Assembly (NCBI GenBank): GCA_002399765.1
Contig: DHEG01000002.1
Location: 4,273-16,579, forward strand
Direction of reading: 5' to 3'
From: Caryophanales bacterium UBA4856
GTDB lineage: Bacteria > Bacillota_I > Bacilli_A > RFN20 > CAG-288
DNA length: 12,307 bases
The position numbers and the translations under genes were made by a program. Shown piece by piece: positions 6,241-12,307 of this stretch. Numbering within the stretch: the stretch's first letter is position 1; every line of letters starts with the position of its first letter. The notes beneath the pieces are model-generated. The model was not told the DNA's origin. It worked only from the letters and a program-made list of their open reading frames with translations, and did no database searches.

Positions 6241-7383
6241 ATGTCAAAGGAACTAAACATTGTTAAAGAAGACAAGAAGGCGATAATAGCCCAATACAAG
6301 CAGCACAAGGCCGAACTCAAGGCCGAGAAGAAGGCCTATCAACTCAAGCAAGAGGAAATAGACAGGAAGATGACCCCTGAGCAAAAGAAGGAGATCGAAG
6401 ACAAGGCCAAAGAGATCAAGGCTTTGAAGGCCAAGGAGGAGGAAGAAAAGAAGGCCAAGGCCAAAGCCGAGAAAGTCGCCCTTGCCAACGAACTGGAGGG
6501 AATGACCAAAGAGGAAAGGAAGTCCTTCTTGGAAAACAAGAAGCAAGAAACCACATTGCAGCGCCTTAATGAGTACCAATCCCGATTGACCGCCAAGAAC
6601 GCCAAGCAAAGAAAACTGAAGGAAGAACTAGAGGGCCGCTATGACCTAGGGGGAAGGATTCACCTGTTCTTCCACGGCTTGAATGGCTCCAAGTTCTGCC
6701 GCTTCTTCTCGGATGGTTGGCTAAAGTTGAGCATCATGCATCCTGCCTTGGCTCACCTAATCTACATGGTTTTCTTCTTCATCGTCTTTTCGGAAGGCGT
6801 GACGATAGTCCAGTTCCTGATAATGCTTTTCTTGCCCTACGCCTTCCAAAGCCTATCCGGACAGGCCTTCGTATGGCCCCAAATAGTCCTTTGGAGTTGG
6901 GGAGAGGTGGGTTATGATGGAGCAGCCAACATGGTATGGGGCATATTCAATGAACCGGTCGTCTACGGCTCCGACGGACAAGTCCTGGCCAATGGCGGTT
7001 TAGGCAATTTCATCGCGTTCGAGATAGCCGTGTTCGTGGCACAGGTCATAAATTTCCCGCTGCAGCGCAACATCACCTACAAGTCCCACGGCAATCCTTG
7101 GTATCAGGCTATGTGGTATTTCATCGGATGGGTCTTGATCTCTTTGCTGGTCAACGCGATTTGGGGCTTCGTAAACCCACTCCTCTTGCACTACATGGAT
7201 GCCCAAGGCGCCGCTTCCGCCCTCTACGCCCTGATAAAGACCTTCATAACCGGTACGATTTCGATGGTCATCTTCTTCTTCATATTCATGGTCATCTTCC
7301 CTTCCGGTGCCGCCGATACCTCCAAAGACATCGCGAGACGGGATGTCATAGCCAAATACGGGCTCGACAAAGCCTCTGACTAG
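6241..7383 (+). CDS. Membrane protein with N-terminal charged coiled coil and GtrA-like segment
   Basis: I do not recognise the full-length family. The 380-residue product has two halves. Residues 1-130 are extremely rich in Lys, Glu and Ala and should form a long cytoplasmic coiled coil. Residues 165-360 hold about five hydrophobic helices (near 167-185, 187-205, 257-272, 291-311 and 331-357). The segment VINFPLQRNITYKSHGNPW from N271 resembles the NFxxNRxWTFKS signature of GtrA-family proteins, which are thought to flip polyprenyl-linked sugars; this similarity is short and tentative. The ATG at 6241 follows the glycosidase stop by one base and has CGGAGG at 6226-6231, nine bases upstream. 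The open frame extends back to 6079, but that part merely overlaps the glycosidase in another frame. The glycosyltransferase 33 bases downstream strengthens a link to lipid-carrier glycosylation. It might instead anchor the glycosidase to the membrane. Confidence 0.8.
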   Translation: MSKELNIVKEDKKAIIAQYKQHKAELKAEKKAYQLKQEEIDRKMTPEQKKEIEDKAKEIKALKAKEEEEKKAKAKAEKVALANELEGMTKEERKSFLENKKQETTLQRLNEYQSRLTAKNAKQRKLKEELEGRYDLGGRIHLFFHGLNGSKFCRFFSDGWLKLSIMHPALAHLIYMVFFFIVFSEGVTIVQFLIMLFLPYAFQSLSGQAFVWPQIVLWSWGEVGYDGAANMVWGIFNEPVVYGSDGQVLANGGLGNFIAFEIAVFVAQVINFPLQRNITYKSHGNPWYQAMWYFIGWVLISLLVNAIWGFVNPLLLHYMDAQGAASALYALIKTFITGTISMVIFFFIFMVIFPSGAADTSKDIARRDVIAKYGLDKASD

Positions 7384-7416
7384 ACTCGGGACCGATAAAT
7401 CCAGGAGACATAAGCT

Positions 7417-8433
7417 GTGCAAAAATCAATTTCCTTTGCCGTATGCTGCTATAACTCCGCCAAATACATGGAAGTCTGTCTGAGATCATTGCTAAAAGGC
7501 GGAGACGAAGTAGAGATAATAATCGTGGACGACGGCTCCACTGATGATACCGGCAGGATCGCAGACTCATATGCCTTGAAATTCCCCAAGATAGTGAAGG
7601 CAATCCATCAACCAAACGGCGGTCACGGGGCAGGCATCATGACTGCCCTCAACGTTGCCAGTGGCAAATACTTCAAGGTCGTGGATTCCGACGACTGGGT
7701 CAACCAGGAGACTTTGGACATCCTCCTTGCCAGGATACGCGAAAACAGGGAAGCCCCCGATCTGTACATTACCGACTATCAATACTTCAAAGGGGAAGAG
7801 GGGACGCCAAGCAAGAGAATCTCCTATAGTTCATCGCTACCGGCCCTCAAGGAGTTCTCCTGGAACAAGATTGGCAAATTCAACGTCGCTTCCTATTTGA
7901 CTCTCCATTCCTGCATGTACGAGACGACGTTCATCAAAAACCTCGGAGTAAGCCTTCCCAAAAAGACCTACTATGAAGACAACTACTTCATTTACAAGCC
8001 CTTGCCTTATGTGACCAAAGCCTTCTACCTGCCCTTCGTCTTCTACTGCTATAACGTCGGAAGGCCCGATCAATCCGTGACCAAAAGGGCCGGCATTGCC
8101 CATTTCCGCGACCATCTCGCCATCGCCAAGCTGATGTTTCTCGAACACGACTTATACAGATACAAAGACAACAGAAGGCTCTTTTCCCTCATGTACCATC
8201 AGCTGCGACTGGTATTCATAATCGCCATCTTGCATACAAGGATGAGCAAGGATAAACAAGCCAAAACGATACTCAAGGATTTCTATGGGGACATAAGAGC
8301 CGAAAACCCAAGGCAATACAAGAGGCTGAGGTACTTCAGTGCCGCCATGCCCATATGCTTGCCCGGGTTCGTCGGTGTCGGCATGAGCCATTTCCTCTAT
8401 TGGCTCGCCCATGAGGTAGTTAGGTTCAACTGA
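7417..8433 (+). CDS. Family 2 glycosyltransferase (GT-A fold, EpsJ-like)
   Basis: The 338-residue enzyme should transfer a sugar from a nucleotide donor to a lipid-linked or envelope acceptor at the inner face of the membrane. The N-terminus reads SISFAVCCYNSAKYM, followed by VDDGSTDDT (D38, D39), the nucleotide-binding signature. NGGHGAGIMTALNVASGKYF leads to the metal-binding motif D90-S-D92-D93. These are the standard blocks of GT2. The C-terminal third is less conserved and ends in a hydrophobic stretch (ICLPGFVGVGMSHFLYWLAH) that may touch the membrane. The start is GTG at 7417, with AGGAG at 7403-7407; a TAA at 7411-7413 rules out anything longer. It is the third gene of the glycosidase operon and probably works with the membrane protein before it. 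Donor and acceptor are unknown. Confidence 0.9.
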   Translation: MQKSISFAVCCYNSAKYMEVCLRSLLKGGDEVEIIIVDDGSTDDTGRIADSYALKFPKIVKAIHQPNGGHGAGIMTALNVASGKYFKVVDSDDWVNQETLDILLARIRENREAPDLYITDYQYFKGEEGTPSKRISYSSSLPALKEFSWNKIGKFNVASYLTLHSCMYETTFIKNLGVSLPKKTYYEDNYFIYKPLPYVTKAFYLPFVFYCYNVGRPDQSVTKRAGIAHFRDHLAIAKLMFLEHDLYRYKDNRRLFSLMYHQLRLVFIIAILHTRMSKDKQAKTILKDFYGDIRAENPRQYKRLRYFSAAMPICLPGFVGVGMSHFLYWLAHEVVRFN

Positions 8434-8454
8434 AAGACGACTCAACAGTTTTTT
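8428..8454 (+). terminator. Weak possible terminator after the glycosyltransferase
   Basis: AACTG (8428-8432) and CAGTT (8446-8450) could pair over a 13-base loop, with six thymines at 8449-8454. The stem is short and the loop long. It is listed because the two genes here converge within 43 bases and nothing stronger is visible. Confidence 0.25.
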
Positions 8455-8476
8455 AAGGTTGCTTATTCAATATCAC

Positions 8477-10351
8477 TCATAAAGAGTTTGCTTTGCCGAT
8501 TCTGCTTTTTATGTAATCCCCAAGTGCTTTGTCTTCGCAATAAACAAAGCACCCCTTTAGACCCCTGGTCAGGAGTACCCTGTAGGTGTTTCTGATCAGC
8601 TGATCGGCCAACACCTTGTCCTTGCAGGTCCTTATACCACTGGTCCTGTCTGACTTGGCTATCTTGCTTTGGTCGGTTACCACTTTACCGTTTTCGTATC
8701 TGAGGTCCCTTCCTATGATCACTCCCACATAATCGAATTCAAGGCCCTGGCAGGTATGGATGCAGCCGACCTGGTCAAATGAATCTCTGTCGATGGCCCA
8801 GGTCTTGGAGTTGCTAAAATTCCATTTCGCCTTGAATCCTTTTGGCAATTCAATGTCGAAAACATCACCATTTGGCATATTCTTGCTTTTCCATTCGTAG
8901 CAATAGCCGGCGACCAACCGCGCTTTGTTTTCACCATTCTTGGCTCTTAGGGCCTCGCGCATTTGTACAGGATCATCGAACACCTCGAAGTCGAAGCCCA
9001 AACCTTCAAGATCCGGATTTGCGGTCTGCCCGATTTGGAGCAAGTTATCGATAAAGCTAAGATAGCCATCGCTGCCATTGCACCTAAACTGGGAAGTCAA
9101 GGTAAAGTCAGGTCCCTCTATCAACGTTGACCCCAACTCCTTGGCATATCGCTCTATCCTACCTATAGAGCCTTTGTCCCTGACAAGGACCCTTTGATGC
9201 TCATCGATGAAGAAGACGCTTACCCTGGTTGCGTTTATTATCTCCTTGGTTTGATCTTCGCCCTTGTTATGGAATATTCCCGATTTTTCCTGCAGTCTAT
9301 GTGCCTCGTCGACCAAGACGCAGTCAAAATCGTTGGCATTGGACTCATAGAAAGACCCCGTGTTCCTAAATAGGGTCTTGATCCACTGGGCTTTGAAGTT
9401 ATCGCCCCTTAATTCGGAAAAATAGACTTCGCGCGGGGCACTGTTGCTGGTCGCATAACAGGCCTTCAGATGATAGCTACTGGTGATGTCCTTGAGAAGA
9501 TCCAAGGCCAATACCGATTTGCCCGTACCTGGTCCCCCTTTTACCACTATGGTGTATTTCTCCCCCGTACGCGCCGCCCTTTGCACTATTTCCCTGATTC
9601 TGGAATCGGCCTTCTTCTGCTCGTCAAGGAGGACGAACTCCTTCTTGCCTTTGAACAACCCTGCCAACGATTCCTCCAGCAATCTGGAGGGCTTGATCTT
9701 CCCACCGTCTATCGCGTATAGGGTCTTGTCCCGATCCCCCTTGCGAACGTATTTCTTCACGAATTCCCTTAGTCTTGCGTAATCGTCTGCCAAGAACAGC
9801 GGAGCGCAATCAACTGCATTTCTATACTCCGGATTGTCTATCTGGTTTCGGTACTTCTCCTTATAGTTATGAAGAAACGCGCATGGCCAGAAACTTATGT
9901 GTTCATTTTCCACGGTTTCATTGAAGTTCTCGATCGTCATCGCGTAACTATAGGCCTGATATGAAGGATGGACCTCGTTTTTCTCGGAACCACCTACGTA
10001 GGTCCTTACCAGGTCCTCGTATTCTGTCGCCTCCGCCTTCTCCCATTGCTTGAGTTCGACTATGACCACATTGGGCTTACCGTTGGCGTCCAGACCCGTG
10101 ATCATGAAGTCGACTCTCTTGGTGGTCAAGGGAATCCTGTATTCGACAGTTACGCTGCAATCCCGGGAGATGTCAGGATCAAACAAGACGTTGTCCATTG
10201 CCGTCAGCGAATTTTGCCAAGCCCGATACTCCCCGCCATCATCGTCGTGCCTAAAGCCATGGCTCAAGAAAGCATTCCTGATAGTGTCGGCAATCTTGTT
10301 ATCCCTGACAAGGCCATCGAATTCCCCAAGAGAACCTGAATAAATGATCAT
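8477..10351 (-). CDS. DUF2075 / Schlafen group 3-like DNA/RNA helicase with N-terminal PD-(D/E)XK nuclease-like domain
   Basis: The 624-residue protein joins a nuclease-like domain to a superfamily 1-like helicase. Near residues 80-101, RVDFMITG and VVIVELKQW give D81, E99 and K101, the D...ExK pattern of restriction-endonuclease-like folds. The ATPase core has Walker A GGPGTGKS (K278), Walker B with DEAH (D348-H351), a Gln-Phe-Arg motif in LTSQFRCNG, and late motifs CIHTCQGLEFDYVG and YRVLLTRG. This order matches DUF2075 proteins. I start at the ATG at 10351 because relatives begin MIIY; CAAAGG lies about ten bases before it. The frame is open to a TTG at 10396, but that has weaker support. 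Its role is unknown; the domain mix is common among phage-defence and nucleic-acid surveillance proteins. It stands alone, convergent with the glycosyltransferase. Confidence 0.92.
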   Translation of the reverse strand: MIIYSGSLGEFDGLVRDNKIADTIRNAFLSHGFRHDDDGGEYRAWQNSLTAMDNVLFDPDISRDCSVTVEYRIPLTTKRVDFMITGLDANGKPNVVIVELKQWEKAEATEYEDLVRTYVGGSEKNEVHPSYQAYSYAMTIENFNETVENEHISFWPCAFLHNYKEKYRNQIDNPEYRNAVDCAPLFLADDYARLREFVKKYVRKGDRDKTLYAIDGGKIKPSRLLEESLAGLFKGKKEFVLLDEQKKADSRIREIVQRAARTGEKYTIVVKGGPGTGKSVLALDLLKDITSSYHLKACYATSNSAPREVYFSELRGDNFKAQWIKTLFRNTGSFYESNANDFDCVLVDEAHRLQEKSGIFHNKGEDQTKEIINATRVSVFFIDEHQRVLVRDKGSIGRIERYAKELGSTLIEGPDFTLTSQFRCNGSDGYLSFIDNLLQIGQTANPDLEGLGFDFEVFDDPVQMREALRAKNGENKARLVAGYCYEWKSKNMPNGDVFDIELPKGFKAKWNFSNSKTWAIDRDSFDQVGCIHTCQGLEFDYVGVIIGRDLRYENGKVVTDQSKIAKSDRTSGIRTCKDKVLADQLIRNTYRVLLTRGLKGCFVYCEDKALGDYIKSRIGKANSL

Positions 10352-10372
10352 TTCCCAATTGCCTTTGACTAC

Positions 10373-10378
10373 ATTGTA
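10373..10378 (-). promoter_or_regulatory. Possible -10 box for the DUF2075 helicase gene
   Basis: TACAAT on the minus strand lies 22 bases before the ATG at 10351. The best -35 position, 17 bases away, reads TTCTTT, which is weak. This would place the promoter inside any TTG-initiated longer version, favouring the shorter start. Confidence 0.3.
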
Positions 10379-10435
10379 ATCGAAAGCCTGGCTCAAAAGA
10401 ATTTTTGCTTCATGAGCTCGCCTGACTTAAACATG

Positions 10436-10459
10436 AAAAAAGAGGGCTTAGGCCCCCTC
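10436..10459 (-). terminator. Rho-independent terminator of the oleate hydratase gene
   Basis: Read on the minus strand, GAGGG and CCCTC form a GC-rich stem, with possible further inner pairing, directly followed by six thymines. It starts about 20 bases after the hydratase stop and insulates that transcript from the helicase gene. Confidence 0.8.
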
Positions 10460-10478
10460 ATGGCAAACAGGAAACGGA

Positions 10479-12263
10479 CTATATGAGCTTGTAATCCTTA
10501 AGCAAACCCTCTACGTCGGTATCCTTTATCTTCTTGAGCAATATCTTCAAGGCCAATTTCTCGGTCAAGCTGAGCTTGAGCTGCGTCAGTTTCTTCTTGT
10601 CGGTCCCATAGTAGACAGCCTTGAGAAGATCCCTGACATCATAGACGGAGCCCCATACTTCAGGCACGGCCCTGTCGACGTCAAGGAGCGTGTAGACAGC
10701 CTCCATGCCGGTCCGCATCGAATACTCGGTGGTGAATATCGTATCCCTGGGAGTCTCGGCAAACTGCCCGATGAAAGCGAAATTGACGGACTTGTCAGGC
10801 ACGACATGGGGCCTGTCGGTATTCTTCCTCGGCTGGAAGAAGGCGTTTATGTAAGGCATATAGCAAGTGGTGGTGTTGCATTTGGTAGCGGCATAATCCT
10901 CGATCTTGGAAAGGGGGATGCCGATGTGGTAAAGCCATTCCTCGCATACTTCCTTGCCGGTGCACTCCTTCATCGGCTTCTTGACAAAGTTCCCGGGCTT
11001 ATCGGTGGTGAGGGCATAGAACCAGATCAGGACCGTGTCCTTGGGCTGGGAGCGGAACTGCGGCTGCCTGTTTACGGTCCAGGAGCAGAACCAGTTCTTC
11101 TCGCTGTCCTTGACCGTGACTATTCCCCCGGTGGTCACCTTTCCAGCCAAGGGATCGCGATGGCAGATGGCCTTGATGTGCTCGATTATGTCCTTGTCCT
11201 TGGTCTCGATAGTGGCGCTCATCCAGTTGGTCACATCGGGGTCTGAGGTAAAGGCCGAGGGATTGCCAAAGCTGGGATCGTTCTTGGCTATCTTGTTCCA
11301 GAGGTTCCAGCTATCGCCGGTATTGGGATGGATCTTGGAAAGATCAGGGGCATGGGTCTGGTCACCATAGCAGGATACGTCGGTGCAGCAGCCATTGGTA
11401 ACGAAGACCAGATCGTCATCGGTCAGTTCCTTCTTGACGCTTTGGCCATCCTTATCATAGTCGAGCTCAATGGCCCGCTTCCTGTTGGCCGAGATATCAA
11501 ACTTTATGTCGGTGACCTCGATGCCAAAGTCGAACACGACCCCATGGGAGGTAAGGTAATTCTGCAAGGGAAGGATCATGGATTCGTATTGGTTGTACTT
11601 GGTGAACCTCAAAGCGGTGAAATCGGGCAGGCCATCGATATGGTGGACGAACCTTTGGAGATAGCGTTTCATCTCCAACGCACTGGACCAACGCTGGAAG
11701 GCAAACATGGTCTGCCAGTAGAGCCAGAAGTTGGAATTCCAGAATTCATCGTCGAAATAGTCGGAAATCTTCTTGCCTTCCAAATCCTTCTCGGGTGTCA
11801 GGAACAACTTGGATAGTTCCCTGGCTGCCTTCATGGACAGGGTGAACTTCCCATCGGTATGGGCATCCTGACCCCTATTGACCGTTGCCCGACAAAGCGA
11901 ATAGTTGGGGTCTTTCTTGTTGAGCCAGTAATACTCATCCAAGACCGAATGGTTAGGATCCTCTATGGATGGCACGTCCCTGAACACATCCCACATGACC
12001 TCGAAGTGGTTGTCCATCTCCCTGCCACCCCGCATCACGTAACCCTTCCTGGGATCCTTTATGCCATCGCAGCTTCCGCCAGCCACCGGCAATTTCTCAA
12101 GAATGTGGACGTTAGCCCCCTTGAGGCCACCGTCCCTGACCAGATAGAAAGCCGTAGTCAATCCCGCCAGTCCGGAGCCGATTACAAAAGCGTGTTTGTT
12201 CTCGGCACCGACCGGTATCTGAGGATGGGAAAAAGCCTCATAGTTTCCAGCACCGTAATACAT
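10479..12263 (-). CDS. ohyA: Oleate hydratase (myosin-cross-reactive antigen family), EC 4.2.1.53
   Basis: The 594-residue FAD enzyme adds water to the cis-9 double bond of oleic and related fatty acids, giving 10-hydroxy fatty acids. In gut and skin bacteria this detoxifies host unsaturated fatty acids at the membrane. The N-terminus has the dinucleotide fold VIGSGLAG (G29, G31, G34). RGGREMDNHFE places R81 and E82, and the LEMKRYLQRF stretch places Y201. As I recall, these match the numbered active-site residues of the Staphylococcus aureus enzyme. Later blocks include the FAFIGQFAETPRDTIFTTEY region near the C-terminus. Length is normal for the family and no key motif is missing. AAGGAGG at 12272-12278, eight bases before the ATG, confirms the start. 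It appears monocistronic with its own terminator. The promoter lies at or beyond the right edge. Confidence 0.97.
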   Translation of the reverse strand: MYYGAGNYEAFSHPQIPVGAENKHAFVIGSGLAGLTTAFYLVRDGGLKGANVHILEKLPVAGGSCDGIKDPRKGYVMRGGREMDNHFEVMWDVFRDVPSIEDPNHSVLDEYYWLNKKDPNYSLCRATVNRGQDAHTDGKFTLSMKAARELSKLFLTPEKDLEGKKISDYFDDEFWNSNFWLYWQTMFAFQRWSSALEMKRYLQRFVHHIDGLPDFTALRFTKYNQYESMILPLQNYLTSHGVVFDFGIEVTDIKFDISANRKRAIELDYDKDGQSVKKELTDDDLVFVTNGCCTDVSCYGDQTHAPDLSKIHPNTGDSWNLWNKIAKNDPSFGNPSAFTSDPDVTNWMSATIETKDKDIIEHIKAICHRDPLAGKVTTGGIVTVKDSEKNWFCSWTVNRQPQFRSQPKDTVLIWFYALTTDKPGNFVKKPMKECTGKEVCEEWLYHIGIPLSKIEDYAATKCNTTTCYMPYINAFFQPRKNTDRPHVVPDKSVNFAFIGQFAETPRDTIFTTEYSMRTGMEAVYTLLDVDRAVPEVWGSVYDVRDLLKAVYYGTDKKKLTQLKLSLTEKLALKILLKKIKDTDVEGLLKDYKLI

Positions 12264-12271
12264 CCGACAAG

Positions 12272-12278
12272 CCTCCTT
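12272..12278 (-). promoter_or_regulatory. Strong ribosome binding site of oleate hydratase
   Basis: AAGGAGG on the minus strand is a full Shine-Dalgarno match eight bases before the ATG. It is the strongest such site in the window and suggests high translation of the hydratase. Confidence 0.85.
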
Positions 12279-12298
12279 GCTTTACCGTTAAGGATTCT

Positions 12299-12307
12299 TG
12301 TGGATAA
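12299..12307 (-). other. Perfect DnaA-box 9-mer at the window end
   Basis: TGTGGATAA, which reads TTATCCACA on the minus strand, is the consensus DnaA box. Only one copy is seen and it is cut off by the window edge. One match in a sequence of this length is within chance, so it may mean nothing, or be part of a cluster or a regulatory site just upstream of the hydratase. Confidence 0.3.

Noticed and set aside
6253..6609. Open minus-strand frames of 118 and 88 codons opposite the coiled-coil region
   Set aside because: They are Leu/Phe/Ser-rich mirror images of the Lys/Glu-rich coiled-coil codons on the plus strand, so their length and apparent hydrophobicity are by-products of that composition.
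8434..8476. Gap between the converging glycosyltransferase and helicase genes, examined for a small RNA or gene
   Set aside because: Only a weak possible hairpin with a T-run was seen; it is too short and featureless for anything else.
11328..11816. 162-codon plus-strand frame inside the oleate hydratase
   Set aside because: The opposite strand encodes a clear, continuous oleate hydratase; the antisense frame has no recognisable motif or start signal.

Overview
The window looks like chromosomal DNA of a Gram-positive, Bacillota-type gut or oral bacterium. Evidence for this is a LytTR regulator paired with an AgrC-like GHKL kinase, a catabolite-repression (cre) box before a cytoplasmic glycoside hydrolase, strong AGGAG-type ribosome binding sites, an oleate hydratase, and no periplasmic or outer-membrane genes. 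Base composition looks close to balanced by eye, with frequent ATA, TTG and AGG codons. TGA acts as a stop: one gene ends at a TGA that overlaps the next start. An Erysipelotrichia-like source is a guess; nothing here fixes the taxon.

Layout. (1) Positions 1-347, minus: the decayed C-terminal end of an AAA-type ATPase with a DUF4143 domain, carrying a frameshift. (2) 400-1272, plus: an ADP-ribosylglycohydrolase (DraG family). (3) 1406-3504, plus: a LytTR response regulator and a seven-helix GHKL histidine kinase overlapping by 4 bases, closed by a strong terminator at 3578. A 19-base dyad covers a possible -10 box before the regulator. (4) 3777-8433, plus: a probable operon of a family 3 glycoside hydrolase, a coiled-coil membrane protein with a GtrA-like segment, and a family 2 glycosyltransferase. 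A 13/14 match to the cre consensus lies 85 bases before its first start codon. (5) 8477-10351, minus: a DUF2075 (Schlafen group 3-like) helicase with an N-terminal PD-(D/E)XK nuclease-like domain. (6) 10479-12263, minus: an oleate hydratase with its own terminator. A perfect DnaA-box 9-mer ends the window.

How the genes work together. The two-component pair should sense an extracellular signal, probably a peptide by analogy with AgrC/AgrA, but no signal-peptide gene is visible beside it. The hydrolase-membrane protein-glycosyltransferase operon is the most unusual unit. It links a cytoplasmic beta-glycosidase to what resembles a polyprenyl-sugar flippase and a glycosyltransferase, which suggests glycolipid or cell-envelope glycan work gated by carbon supply. 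The glycohydrolase, helicase and oleate hydratase look like independent single-gene units.

All calls rest on reading motifs by eye; no database search was run.
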